Source of the DNA: Xenopus tropicalis
Taxonomy: Eukaryota; Chordata; Amphibia; Anura; Pipidae
NCBI RefSeq assembly: GCF_000004195.4
Contig: NC_030680.2
Location: 5,328,437 to 5,392,436 of the forward strand
Direction of reading: 5' to 3'
DNA: 64,000 bases
Below the pieces are notes generated by a model that worked only from the letters and a program-made list of their open reading frames with translations, did not search any database and was not told where the DNA came from. Each line of letters opens with the position of its first letter. Position 1 is the first letter of the stretch. Position numbers and translations under genes: made by a program. Positions 23,625 to 36,860 of this stretch are shown here, piece after piece.

Positions 23625-25647
23625 TAACGGGCCCACTATACAGTATATACACACTATAACGGGCCCACTATACAGTATATATACACTATAACGGGCCCAC
23701 TATACAGTATATACACTATAACGGGCCCACTATACAGTATATACACTATAACGGGCCCACTATACAGTATATACACTATAACGGGCCCACTATACAGTAT
23801 ATATACACTATAACGGGCCCACTATACAGTATATATACACTATAACGGGCCCACTATACAGTATATATACACTATAACGGGCCCACTATACAGTATATAC
23901 ACTATAACGGGCCCACTATACAGTATATACACTATAACGGGCCCACTATACAGTATATATACACTATAACGGGCCCACTATACAGTATATATACACTATA
24001 ACAGGCCCACTATACAGTATATATACACTATAACGGGCCCACTATACAGTATATATACACTATAACGGGCCCACTATACAGTATATATACACTATAACGG
24101 GCCCACTATACAGTATATATACACTATAACGGGCCCACTATACAGTATATATACACTATAACGGCCCACTATACAGTATATATACACTATAACGAGCGCG
24201 CTATACAGTATATATATACACTATAACGGGCCCACTATACAGTATATACACTATAACGGGCCCACTATACAGTATATATACACTATAACGGGCCCACTAT
24301 ACAGTATATATACACTATAACGGGCGCACTATACAGTATATACACACTATAACGGGCCCACTATACAGTATATATACACTATAACGGGCCCACTATACAG
24401 TATATATACACTATGGCCCACTATACAGTATATACACATAACGGGCACTATACAGTATATACACATATAACGGCCCACTATACAGTATATACACTATAAC
24501 GGGCCCACTATACAGTATATATACACTATAACGGGCCCACTATACAGTATATATACACTATAACGGGCCCACTATACAGTATATACACACTATAACGGGC
24601 CCACTATACAGTATATATACACTATAACGGGCCCACTATACAGTATATATACACACTATAACGGGCCCACTATACAGTATATACACACTATAACGGGCCC
24701 ACTATACAGTATATATACACTATAACGGGCCCACTATACAGTATATATACACACTATAACGGGCCCACTACAGTATATACACTATAACGGGCCCACTATA
24801 CAGTATATATACACTATAACGGGCCCACTATACAGTATATATACACTATACGGGCCCACTATACAGTATATATACACTATAACGGGCCCACTATACAGTA
24901 TATACACTATAACGGGCCCACTATACAGTATATACACACTATAACGGGCCCACTATACAGTATATACACTATAACGGGCCCACTATACAGTATATATACA
25001 CTATAACGGGCCCACTATACAGTATATATACACTATAACGGGCCCACTATACAGTATATATACACTATAACGGGCCCACTATACAGTATATACACACTAT
25101 AACGGGCGCACTATACAGTATATATACACTATAACGGGCCCACTATACAGTATATATACACACTATAACGGGCCCACTATACAGTATATACACACTATAA
25201 CGGGCCCACTATACAGTATATATACACTATAACGGGCCCACTATACAGTATATATACACACTATAACGGCCCACTACAGTATATACACTATAACGGGCCC
25301 ACTATACAGTATATATACACTATAACGGGCGCACTATACAGTATATATACACTATAACGGGCCCACTATACAGTATATATACACTATAACGGGCGCACTA
25401 TACAGTATATATACACTATAACGGGCCCACTATACAGTATATATACACTATAACGGGCCCACTATACAGTATATATACACTATAACGGGCGCACTATACA
25501 GTATATATACACTATAACGGGCCCACTATACAGTATATATACACTATAACGGGCCCACTATATAGTATATATACACTATAACGGGCCCACTATACAGTAT
25601 ATATACACTATAACGGGCCCACTATACAGTATATATACACTATAACA
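23625..25647. repeat. 28-32-bp AT-rich near-palindromic minisatellite, ~67 copies
   Basis: The unit is ACTATAACGGGCCCACTATA followed by CAGTATATAC, with a variable number of TA steps giving 28-, 30- and 32-bp spacing. Each unit centres on GGGCCC flanked by TATA-rich arms that pair across two mismatched positions. Rare variants include GGGCGCAC and GAGCGCGC. Confidence 0.95.
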
Positions 25648-26435
25648 CTTACAAGTCTGATTAGAAATTAATTCAGGTTCACATTACATGGCAGCATAGA
25701 AAACGGTGCCTAGGGAAAAGACTGGCCTGGGGGTGTAACTCACACGATGTGGCCCCCAGCAGCGCTTATTCTATTTGCTATTTATGATACATCTGACTAT
25801 ACATTGTGCAATGACTTTAAGACTTGTGAGAGCTCTGTATAGTGCAACTTTATTACTCTGCGCACTCGCGCCGCTAGTGAAACACACACAATCCTGCCTC
25901 GGATTTACACTTTGCACATTTCCTAGGAAGCTGCTCGGGTTCTGCGTCCAAAATTTGTAACGTCTTTGCCAAACGGCTGGTTTCAAATGAACAGTAATGA
26001 ACTTTCCCTTTAGCTGAGAAACCTCCAAAATGAAAGATCAGTCAGGGGATGGGAGGAGTTTGTTAGAATTGCATATTTATTTTATAGGGGCCTTACCTAT
26101 TATATAACCCAGAAGTCGGGGGGAAAACTGCTGATAGGGGAAATTTTCCCTTTCTCTCAGAGTTGTTATCTGAGTACAATACTTGGAACCCTTTATTTTT
26201 ATGCTTTCCAAAAAGGCATTCAGCCCCTTGTAAAAACTATCTAATCTATCTGTGGGTACAGCTCCCTGCAGCACTGTCGCTAAAAGTGCCTGGGCCCCAC
26301 CACAAAGTGACTTTGCCCCCCTTAACATTAGATATTTATTGTATATAAATACATAATGAGACAGCTAACCAGTCAGTTCCCCATGTGCCCCCCCCCCATA
26401 CCCCCTGGGCCCCACTGCTATTGCTTCCTTGAGTC
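25648..26435. other. no recognised element
   Basis: Unique-looking sequence between two large arrays. ORFs of 60-85 codons overlap on both strands and show no family resemblance. Confidence 0.4.
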
Positions 26436-29400
26436 CTTGAGTGGGTGGACAAGGGAATGAGTGGGCAGTAATGTCTCCAAGTGGGGAAGAGGGAATGAGT
26501 GGGCAGTAATGTCTCCAAGTGGGGAACAGGGAATGAGTGGGCAGTAATGTCTCCAAGTGGGGACAGGGGAATGAGTGGGCAGTAATGTCTCCAAGTGGGG
26601 ACAAGGGAATGAGTGGGCAGTAATGTCTCCAAGTGGGTAAGAGGGAATGAGTGGGCAGTAATGTCTCCAAGTGGGGACAGGGGAATGAGTGGGCAGTAAT
26701 GTCTCCAAGTGGGGACAGGGGAATGAGTGGGCAGTAATGTCTCCAAGTGGGGAAGAGGGAATGAGTGGGCAGTGATGTCTCCAAGTGGGGAAGAGGGAAT
26801 GAGTGGGCAGTAATGTCTCCAAGTGGGGAAGAGGGGATGTGTGGGCAGTAATGTCTCCAAGTGGGGAAGAGGGAATGAGTGGGCAGTAATGTCTCCAAGT
26901 GGGGAAGAGGGAATGAGTGGGCAGTAATGTCTCCAAGTGGGGAAGAGGGAATGAGTGGGCAGTAATGTCTCCAAGTGGGGACAAGGGAATGAGTGGGCAG
27001 TAATGTCTCCAAGTGGGGAAGAGGGGATGAGTGGGCAGTAATGTCTCCAAGTGGGGACAAGGGAATGAGTGGGCAGTAATGTCTCCAAGTGGGGAAGAGG
27101 GGATGAGTGGGCAGTAATGTCTCCAAGTGGGGAAGAGGGAATGAGTGGGCAGTAATGTCTCCAAGTGGGGACAAGGGAATGAGTGGGCAGTAATGTCTCC
27201 AAGTGGGGAAGAGGGGATGAGTGGGCAGTAATGTCTCCAAGTGGGGACAAGGGAATGAGTGGGCAGTAATGTCTCCAAGTGGGGAAGAGGGGATGAGTGG
27301 GCAGTAATGTCTCCAAGTGGGGACAAGGGAATGAGTGGGCAGTAATATCTCCAAGTGGGAAGAGGGAATGAGTGGGCAGTAATGTTCCAAGTGGGGTAAG
27401 AGGGAATGGTGGGCAGTGATGTCTCCAAGTGGGGACAAGGGGATAGTGGGCAGTAATGTCTTCCAAGTGGGGAAGAGGGAATGAGTGGGCAGTAATGTCT
27501 CCAAGTGGGGAGAGGGAATGTGTGGGCAGTAATGTCTCCAAGTGGGGACAAGGAATGAGTGGGCAGTAATATCTCCAAGTGGGAGAGGGGATGAGTGGGC
27601 AGTATGTCTCCAAGTGGGAAGAGGGGATGAGTGGGCAGTAATGTCTCCAAGTGGGGGCAAGAGGGAATGAGTGGGCAGTTATGTCTCCAAGTGGGGACAG
27701 GGGAATGAGTGGGCAGTAATGTCTCCAAGTGGGGAAGAGGGAATGTGTGGGCAGTAATGTCTCCAAGTGGGGACAAGGGAATGAGTGGGCAGTAATGTCT
27801 CCAAGTGGGGACAAGGGAATGAGTGGGCAGTAATGTCTCCAAGTGGGGACAAGGGAATGAGTGGGGCAGTAATGTCTCCAAGTGGGGAAGAGGGGATGAG
27901 TGGGCAGTAATGTCTCCAAGTGGGGACAAGGATGAGTGGGCAGTAATATCTCCAAGTGGGGAAGAGGGAATGAGTGGGCAGTAATGTCTCCAAGTGGGTA
28001 AGAGGGAATGAGTGGGCAGTGATGTCTCCAAGTGGGGACAAGGGGATGAGTGGGCAGTAATGTCTCCAAGTGGGGAAGAGGGAATGAGTGGGCAGTAATG
28101 TCTCCAAGTGGGGAAGAGGGAATGTGTGGGCAGTAATGTCTCCAAGTGGGGACAAGGGAATGAGTGGGCAGTAATGTCTCCAAGTGGGGAAGAGGGAATG
28201 TGTGGGCAGTAATGTCTCCAAGTGGGGACAAGAGGAATGAGTGGGCAGTAATGTCTCCAAGTGGGTAAGAGGGAATGAGTGGGCAGTAATGTCTCCAAGT
28301 GGGGACAAGGGAATGAGTGGGCAGTAATGTCTCCAAGTGGGGAAGAGGGGATGAGTGGGCAGTAATGTCTCCAAGTGGGGACAAGGGAATGAGTGGGCAG
28401 TAATGTCTCCAAGTGGGGAAGAGGGGATGAGTGGGCAGTAATGAAGTGGGGACAAGGGATGAGTGGGCAGTAATATCTCCAAGTGGGGAAGAGGGAATGA
28501 GTGGGCAGTAATGTCTCCAAGTGGGTAAGAGGGAATGAGTGGGCAGTGATGTCTCCAAGTGGGGACAAGGGGATGAGTGGGCAGTAATGTCTCCAAGTGG
28601 GGAAGAGGGAATGAGTGGGCAGTAATGTCTCCAAGTGGGGAAGAGGGAATGTGTGGGCAGTAATGTCTCCAAGTGGGGACAAGGGAATGAGTGGGCAGTA
28701 ATATCTCCAAGTGGGGAAGAGGGGATGAGTGGGCAGTAATGTCTCCAAGTGGGGAAGAGGGGATGAGTGGGCAGTAATGTCTCCAAGTGGGGGCTGGGGA
28801 ATGAGTGGGCAGTTATGTCTCCAAGTGGGGACAGGGGAATGAGTGGGCAGTAATGTCTCCAAGTGGGGAAGCAGGGAATGAGTGGGCAGTAATGTCTCCA
28901 AGTGGGTAAGAGGGAATGAGTGGGCAGTAATGTCTCCAAGTGTGGAAGAGGGAATGTGTGGGCAGTAATGTCTCCAAGTGGGGACAAGGGAATGAGTGGG
29001 CAGTAATGTCTCCAAGTGGGGAAGAGGGGATGAGTGGGCAGTAATGTCTCCAAGTGGGGACAAGGGAATGAGTGGGCAGTAATGTCTACAAGTGGGGACA
29101 AGGGAATGAGTGGGCAGTACTGTCTCCAAGTGGGAAGAGGGGATGAGTGGGCAGTAATGTCTACAAGTGGGGACAAGGGAATGAGTGGGCAGTACTGTCT
29201 CCAAGTGGGGAAGAGGGAATGAGTGGGCAGTAATGTCTACAAAGTGGGGACAAGGGAATGAGTGGGCAGTACTGTCTTCAAAGTGGGGAAGAGGGAATGA
29301 TGTGGGCAGTAATGTCTCCAAGTGGGGACAAGGGGAATGAGTGGGCAGTAATGTCTCCAAGTGGGGAAGAGGGGATGTGTGGCAGTAATGTCCTCCAAGT

Positions 29401-31765
29401 GGGACAAGGAATGAGTGGGCAGTAATGTCTCCAGTGGGGAAGAGGGATGTGTGGCAGTAATGTCTCCAAGTGGGACAAGGGAATGAGTGGGCAGTAATAT
29501 CTCCAAGTGGGAGAGGGATGAGTGGGCAGTAATGTCTCCAAGTGGGGACAAGGGAATGAGTGGGCAGTAATGTCTCAAGTGGGTAAGAGGAATGAGTGGG
29601 CAGTAATGTCTCCAAGTGGGGACAAGGGATGAGTGGGCAGTAAGTCCCAAGGGGTAGAGGGAATGATGGGCAGTAAATGTCTCCAAGTGGGGACAGGGAA
29701 TGAGTGGGCAGTAATGTCTCCAAGTGGGTAAGAGGCAATGAGTGGGCAGTAATGTCTCCAAGTGGGGACAAGGGAATGAGTGGGCAGTAATGTCTCCAAG
29801 TGGGACAGAGGGGAATGAGTGGGCAGTAATTCTCCAAGTGGGGAAGAGGGGATGAGTGAGCAGTAATGTCTCCAAGTGGGGACAAGGGAATGAGTGGGCA
29901 GTAATGTCTCCAAGTGGGGAAGAGGGGATGAGTGGGCAGTAATGTCTCCAAGTGGGGAAGAGGAATGAGTGGGCAGTAATGTCTCCAAGTGGGGACAAGG
30001 GAATGAGTGGGCAGTAATGTCTCCAAGTGGGGAAAGAGGGAATGAGTGGGCAGTAATGTCTCCAAGTGGGGACAAGGGAATGAGTGGGCAGTAATATCTC
30101 CAAGTGGGGAAGAGGGGATCGAGTGGGCAGTAATATCTCCAAGTGGGGAAGAGGGGATGAGTGGGCAGTAATGTCTCCAAGTGGGGAAGAGGGGATGAGT
30201 GGGCAGTAATGTCTCCAAGTGGGGCTGGGAATGAGTGGCAGTAATGTCTCCAATGGGACAGGGAGTGGGGCAGTAATGTCTCCAAGTGGGGAAAGAAGGG
30301 AACTGAGGGCATAACGTCTCTCCAAGGGCGTAAGTAGAATGAGTTGGGCAGGTGAATGGTCCAAGTGGGGAAAGGGATGAGTGGCAGTAATGATCTCCAA
30401 GTGGAGAGGGAAACGGTTGGCAGTAAATGTCTTCAAGTGGAAGAGAATGAAGAGTTGGCAGTTAATGTTCTCGAAGTGGGTATATGAGGGAATGAGTGGC
30501 AGTATGTCTCCAGTGGGACAAGGAATGAGTGGGGCAAGAAGGTTCCAGTGGGGAAGAGGGATGACGTGGGCAGTCTGTCTCCAAGTGGGGAGGGGAATGA
30601 TGGGAAGGGCAGTAATGTCTCCAAGTGGGGACAAGGGATGAGTGGGCTCAGTAATTTCTCAAGTGGACAGGTGAAGTGGGCATAAAAAAATGGGAATGAG
30701 TGGCATAATATCTCAAGTGGGGAAGAGGGATGAGTGGGCAATATGATATTATCTCCTAAGTGGGAAGAGGGGATGAGTGGGCAGTTAATTTCCAATGGGG
30801 GAAGAGGGGATGAGTGGCAGTAATTTCATAATGGGTGTGGTGGGGGAATGATGGGAGCAGTCATTGCTCCAAGTGGGGGACAGGGTAATGAGTGGTGCAG
30901 TAATGCTACAACTGGGGAAGCAGGAATGAGTGGGCAGTAATGCTGCCAATGGGTAAGAGGGGTAATGAGTGGTCAGTTGATGTTTCCAATGGGGACAAGG
31001 GATGAGTGGTTCATGGTAATGTCTCAAGGTGGGGAAAGAGTGAATGTGTGGGCAGTAATGTCTCCAAGTGGAAGAAGGGGAATGAGGGGCATAATGTCTC
31101 CAAGGGGTTAAGTAAGGGAATGAGTGGCAGTAATGTCCCAGTGGGACAAGAAATGAGTGGGCAGTACGTCTCAATGAGGGACAAAAGGGATGAGTGGGCA
31201 GTAATATCATCAACGGGGGGGAAGTAGGGATGAGTGGGTTCCATTATGTCTCAAGTGAGCAGAGGGGAAGTCATGGGCGCTAAATGCCTCCAAGGGGACA
31301 GGCAAGAGTGGGACAGTAATTCTTTAAGTGTTGGAAGAGGGATGGGGCAGTATGTTCTCCAAGGTGGGGACAAGGAATGAGTGGCAGTAATGTTCCAAGT
31401 GTGAAGAAGGACTGATGCATAATATGTCTTCCAAGTGGACACATTGGCAAATGAGTGGCAAGTAAATGTCTCCAAGTGGGTAAGATATAGGGAATGAGGG
31501 GCAGGTATGTGTCTCCAGTGGTGGACAAGGGAATGAGTGGCGGCGTATGTCTCCAAGTGGGTATGTTAGGGAAGAGGGGGCAATAGATCGTCTCCATGGG
31601 GACATGAAGGGAATAGAGTGGAGCAGTAGGTACCAGACGTAAGAAGCAAGAGCTGGAGCAGTAATGTCTCAGTGGGGACAAAGTTGGGGCAGTACACTAT
31701 TCAAGTGGGTAAGGGAATGATCGGGCAGTAATGTCAAGTGCGGACAAGGGACAATGAGTGCAGCA
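26436..31765 (+). repeat. 38-bp minisatellite, ~140 copies, noisy to the right
   Basis: The unit is GAGTGGGCAGTAATGTCTCC followed by AAGTGGGGAAGAGGGAAT, with exact 38-bp spacing (26459 and 26497). Main variants are GAAGAGGGAA, GACAAGGGAA and GAAGAGGGGA. From about 29230 single-base insertions and deletions accumulate and become severe by 30300-31765. A smaller noisy patch is at about 27340-27620. The unit has no stop in any of the three minus frames, which produces spurious ORFs of 1266, 946, 465 and 431 codons. Confidence 0.95.
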
Positions 31766-32424
31766 GTAGGGGTTGCTCACCTCTGCTGCTAAAAAAACTG
31801 GGAAGGAGTGGGGGGATGAATGTCATGGGGGTGGGGAGAGGTGGGGACCATGAAACAGTCACGGTGCCATGATGTCATGCGGCGATCAGCGGATGCGATC
31901 GCGCATTCAATTTACACTGAAGTCTGCCCGTTTCCTATTATCGGAAGAAAGAAAGTGCCATACACTCAACGGTTCCTTGTTAACCATCAGTCCATTCCTC
32001 AAAATTGTGTGAGGAGTCGCTCAGGTGCCCGGCCAGGTGCCCTACAATTGAAGCAGAAAAGGAAATGCACACTAACGATTGCATGGTGTAAAAATACCAT
32101 CAAAGCACTAGTCTCAAACCCTCTTTATCAATGGGAAAATGTAACAGTGTTACTTTTCCACTGATTGAAGTGAGTGGCGGAATCCCGATTGGTCTGTACG
32201 TGCACTCCGCAAAACAGGTCGAAGAGTTTGTGTTAACACAATCGTGTTGTGTGCATTCCTTTCTTACTTTTGTGCTTCCTAATTGGGAAACCGGGCAGGA
32301 AGGTTTTGGAACCTCGGTGAGCCAACATCCGAGTGCAGAGGTATCTCCCTCAAGTGGGGATAAGGGAATGAGTGGTCAGGGCAGGGAAAGAATAGGAATG
32401 TTCTGCAACAATTATAGCTGATCC
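31766..32424. other. non-repetitive, CpG-rich segment
   Basis: This is a non-tandem segment embedded among noisy arrays. CpG is frequent (for example GCGGCGATCAGCGGATGCGA). A stray 38-bp-like unit (TCAAGTGGGGATAAGGGAAT) appears at about 32350-32369, so array sequence resumes briefly. A 114-codon plus ORF has no recognised relatives. Base accuracy here is uncertain. Confidence 0.35.
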
Positions 32425-32862
32425 CATATGTACGTCTAAAGGGAACACTATGGCACCCTAATCCATATAATTAATTACAATAATAGCGAGAGCGAATGTT
32501 CTGGGCACACAAATAAGCGGTACCCTACTGTATGTCATAAGGGACCATGTCAACCATCATATATAATACAAATATACAGGGGGAATGTTCTGGCACACAA
32601 TAAACCTGTACCACCAATACTGTACTGTCTAAGGGAACAGTGGCACCCCTATTCATAGTACATTTAATACAAATAACAGAGAGGGAATGTTCTGGGCCAC
32701 AATAAGCTGTACCCATACGTGTAGACTGTCTAAAGGGAAACACTAATGCAGCCTCCTATGCCCATATGTCTATAATACAATATTCAGAAACAATGTTCTG
32801 GGTTTCACAACAATATAGTCTGTACTGCCCATATGTCTGTAGGAATCACTATGGCACCTTCC
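32425..32862 (-). repeat. degraded 104-bp family B array, ~4 copies
   Basis: GAATGTTCTGGGCACACAAA, GTACTGTCTAAGGGAAC and CCCATATGTCTATAATAC are recognisable family B landmarks. They carry many single-base insertions and deletions and irregular spacing. The orientation matches 13815-15455. Confidence 0.85.
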
Positions 32863-33419
32863 TACCAATCAAACACACAAGTACTGTGTCCGCCTTTAAA
32901 TGGGCCTTGATTTCCTTGAACCAACCTTGTGCTATCTACTCTAAAGCTAGCCAATTTCCCCTGTAAATGTATTTCCTGTTTTATTCTTCCCAGTACCGTG
33001 TGCCACCTCCCCCCATTCTCCCCTCCAGATGCTGAATTTCAGCAACAAACTAACAAATCCCAGCCAGGCGACATTTGGATTATCTGCAAAGCATCAGCTC
33101 CACCTGTCCCTGGCAATGTTAACAAAGCGCTTTCTCTAGAAAGAAAGAAATAAGATGAAGAAAAAATAATAAGAAAACAGACTGTTTTTTACCATTAAAT
33201 GAGCACTTAAGTTAAAAATGTGATCAGGCGCCATGTTGATAAATGGTGTTTAAAAAAAATCAGCGCTGCTCCCACAGCTCCCATGCCAATGATTGCGAGC
33301 TGTGGAATTAGGCGAGGGAAGAGAAATATCTTAACAAATAAAAAGAAAGCAATAATCAATGATGAAAACAAGAGACAGAATAGCCTGTTATAACAGAAGC
33401 TAAAACTCAACCATAAAGC
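32863..33419. other. non-repetitive segment, nothing recognised
   Basis: No exon, element or RNA is recognised. The stretch 33130-33400 is A+T-rich and could be a conserved non-coding element, but nothing in the sequence alone proves it. Confidence 0.3.
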
Positions 33420-34285
33420 GGGCATGACTCTGCTACAATGGAGGGATCAAGATAGATACTGTGCATTAGTGACAGAATCTCTGTTATATCAGATAGCTAG
33501 AATCAGGCAACTAAACAGGGCCACTAACTGCTGCCTTATACAATGGGGGAATCAGATAGGATCTGCCACTAGAGTTGACAGAATGATCTGTGATACAAGT
33601 GCTAGAATCATCCAGCCAATAAAGCAGGGCCAGGAACTGCTGGCATACAATGGGGATCAATAGGAAGATCTGTGCAACTTGTCACAGACAGGCAAGTAGT
33701 AACAGATAACAGCATAAAGATCCTCAGCCCATAAAAGCAGGGCATGAATTGCTGCTATAAATGGGGGGATAGGATCTGTTGCCACTGTGACAGAATGCTC
33801 TTGTTATATAAACTCAAGAAGACTAGAATTCAGCCATTTAAAAGCAGGGCGAGGACGCGTACAACTTGGTAGGATCAAAATAAGGAATCTGTGCACTGTG
33901 AAGAATGCCGTCATACAGATTAGCTAGAACTCAGACCATAACAGCGGCAAGGACGCTGCTTCAATGGGGGAGACTCAATAGGTCTGTAGCCATATGGACA
34001 GAATCGCTATCGTTTTATCAAGATCGCTAGAATCTCAGCCATAAAGCATGGGCAGGGACTAGCGCTTACAAATAGGGGGGCTATCAGTATTAGCGACTGT
34101 GCATGTGACCGAATGCTCTTTATACAGATGCTTAGAATCTCAGCCATGAAAGTCAGGGAGGAATCTTGTAGCTCTACAATCGGGGATCAGATAGGACTGT
34201 GCCACTGTGACAGATGCTTTTATACAGCTGCTAGAATCTCAGCCATAACGCAGCAGACTCTGCTTTACAATGCGAGGTGGGGTAA
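33420..34285 (-). repeat. degraded 100-bp family C array, ~8 copies, inverted
   Basis: Read on the minus strand, the units match 15831-16700. Plus-strand landmarks are CAGATAGCTAGAATC, AAGCAGGGC, ACAATGGGGGATCAG and GTGACAGAATG. Nearly every unit has several indels, unlike the clean copy at 15.8 kb. Confidence 0.85.
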
Positions 34286-34424
34286 AGCCACGGGGGCAGA
34301 TCATTCACGTGCGGAAAAAGAGAACAGGTACAGGTTACATGCAATAGACTGATAATCGCAAGATTCCCCATGAATTCTACAAGCATTTATCTGTTTATCA
34401 CTTGTAGCCTACTTTCTCCTTTTT
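34286..34424. other. short linker
   Basis: Non-repetitive linker between two degraded arrays. Nothing is recognised. Confidence 0.3.
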
Positions 34425-35850
34425 CCAGAGCACAGCGGGTATTTATATAAACTATAGTAAGTGTTTCTGTAGCAACACCCAAAAGCTGTAACAAGTGCAA
34501 GGAAGTGCCCCCGGGCTACACAGCGGGGTAATTTATATAAACTATAGTAAAGGGTTTTGAGAAAGAGCCTGCCAGCCTGACCAGCAGGTAATCGGCTGCC
34601 CCGAGAGCAACACAGCGGGTAATTGTATAAAAGTTATAGGGGTTCTGTAGCCAAACACACCCAGCTGTCCAGTTCAGGAATGGCTGCCCGGGCTATCACA
34701 AGCGGGGTATTTATATAAAACTATAGTAGGTTTTCTGTTTGAGCAAACACCCCAGCTGTACCCAATTGGGCAGGAAGGCTGCCCCTGGGGTGCACAGACA
34801 GGCGGGGTTTAATAAACTACTAGTAGGGTGCTGTTAGCGGAAACACCCCAGACATGTACCAGTGCAGGAATGGAGCTCCCTCGGGCACACAGAACGGTAA
34901 TATTATATAAACTATAGTAGGTTTCTTACTGAGCAAACCACCATGTAGCCAGTGCCAGTAATGCTGCCCACGGGCTAACCACGAGCGGGTAAAATATAAC
35001 TATAGTATGGTTTCTGTAGCAAACACCTCAATCAATGTGAACCGGTCGCAAGGAATGGCTGCTCCAGCTAACCAGCGGAATATATATAAACTATAGTAGC
35101 GGTTTCTGTAGCTAACACCCCACTGTACGGGCGGAATTGGTGCCCCGGGGCTACAACAGCGGGATTAATATAAACTATAGTAGGTTCTGTAGCAAACACC
35201 CCAGCTGTCCCAGTGCAGGAATGCTGCCCCGGGGCAACACAGCGGGTATTTATATACACATAGTAGTTTCTGTAGCAAACACCCCAGCTGTCGGTGCAGG
35301 CATGCCCGGCCGAAGGCTACACACAAGCGGGGTATTATATAAACTATATAGGGCTTTCTGTGCAACACCCAGCTGTAATCCAACCAGGATGGCTGCCCCC
35401 GGGCTACACAGCAGGGTACTTTATACTAAACTATAATGTAGGTTTCTGTATGCAACACTGCCGACTCGTACCAGGAGAATGCTGCCCACGGCTACACAGC
35501 GGGTGTATGTTATTAACTATAGTAGGAGTTTCCTGTAGGCAAACATCTCAGGGACCTGTAGCTGTACCATGCAGGAATGGGCCTGCCGACCCAGCGCTTA
35601 TCACAGCAGGGCTATTAGTATAAAGGTATTATGTCAGAGAAAAGAGATTAATCTAGTAGCTAAAACACCAAAAAACACCAGCATATTAACACAGAAACAG
35701 AATTTCGCTGGTGCCCAACCCGGGGCTACACAGCGGGTATTATATAAACTTAATAGTAGGTCTGTAGCAAAACACCCCAGCTGTACCCGGGGGTGCAGGA
35801 AAGGACTGCCACCCGGGGCCTACACAGCGGGGTATTACCTTAACAGACAG
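34425..35850 (+). repeat. degraded ~86-bp minisatellite, ~14-15 copies
   Basis: Recurring landmarks are ATATAAACTATAGTAGG, TTTCTGTAGCAAACACC, CCAGCTGTAC, GTGCAGGAATGGCTGCCCC and CTACACAGCGGG. Spacing is about 86 bp but irregular because of frequent indels. A non-matching insert interrupts it at about 35625-35705. No clean copy of this family exists in the window. Confidence 0.85.
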
Positions 35851-36860
35851 AAAGCCCTATTAACGAGATACAAGTCTTTGCCCACAGGTTCTTCGGGTTT
35901 AGGTAGCGTTCGTGCCGGACAATTTCGAAAAGCTGCACCTTAAGGTAGCTCCCGTTGTCCTCTGCAACCCTAAACTAGTCTGCCTCCGACATTCCCCAGA
36001 TACCACTAGGTCCCTCATCCCTGTGTAACAGACCGAAACCGGTGTATATATCACGCATGTAGCACGCGGGGTTATAGCAAAATGGGATGGAATCCGTCTA
36101 AACCCATCTCTTTGTACACCATGGGAGCCGGGCGGTTTGTAAGATCACAAATGGCTACTGCATCGCTTCCTAAACGTTACTTATATGTCAATGACATTCT
36201 AAAGACCAGAGTGTTCAGCATTATAATAACCAGGGGGCCCCCGGCTGGGAACGAGGCACAGATGGATGTGGTTTGGATACGTCTACTGAGGTTCCTTACC
36301 CCCTCTGCTCCTCTGCCGGGCTCGCTTTAGCCGCTGTTCGCATGACTCTTCTGGAGAGTCCAGGTCGGACGCTCTGCCTGTTCCCGGAACATGGGGCGCA
36401 TAGGTGTCGTCATTGTCTACTCCCCATTGACGGCCGGTGTGTCCCGTATCGCCCACCACCTTATTCTCTATGGGAAAACGTCTGTTATATATGGCGGGGA
36501 GAGGGATGCCGACTCTGGCAAGAGGGGAAAGCGAAAGAGGTTCGACAAAATGGAAGAATAAGTCGCTTTCTATCAAAAGAGATGTGTTACATGCTCGTCT
36601 TGGCTTCACTTACAGCTTTTTTTTTTTTTTTTTTTACAGTAGCACTATGATAAAAACTTACTGTATCTCGAAGATTTAGTATCAATGGGATCATGAATGA
36701 ATTTGCTAGCTAACTCTTTTTTAGAATTCTCAACAAACTCTTTCCCAGGGGGATCCTGCCAGAAACCAGAAACGAAGATCCGGAGTACGGCACGCCAATT
36801 CCCCTGAGATAACGCCTGTTTCTCTGTAATCAAGAAGACGCAGGGCAAAACCTATTGACG
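35851..36860. other. non-repetitive CpG-dense segment with a poly-T tract
   Basis: I counted about 30 CpGs in 36061-36600, near the number expected from base composition, while most vertebrate DNA is strongly depleted. A poly-T run sits at 36618-36637. On the minus strand GAGGGG followed by GTAAGGAACC near 36300 is donor-like. It may be a promoter-associated island, possibly of gas2, or noisy sequence. ORFs of 125 and 108 codons overlap on opposite strands and are unrecognised. Confidence 0.35.

Noticed and set aside
26336..30634. ORFs of 1266, 946, 465, 431 and 343 codons on the minus strand
   Set aside because: They lie wholly in the 38-bp tandem array, are open in all three frames, and have no start context, splice sites or recognisable domain.
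31820..32164. 114-codon plus ORF in a CpG-rich segment
   Set aside because: I recognise no family, there are no flanking signals, and base accuracy is uncertain.
36273..36650. 125-codon plus ORF and overlapping 108-codon minus ORF
   Set aside because: They overlap on opposite strands, have no recognised family, and sit next to poly-T in a region of doubtful base accuracy.
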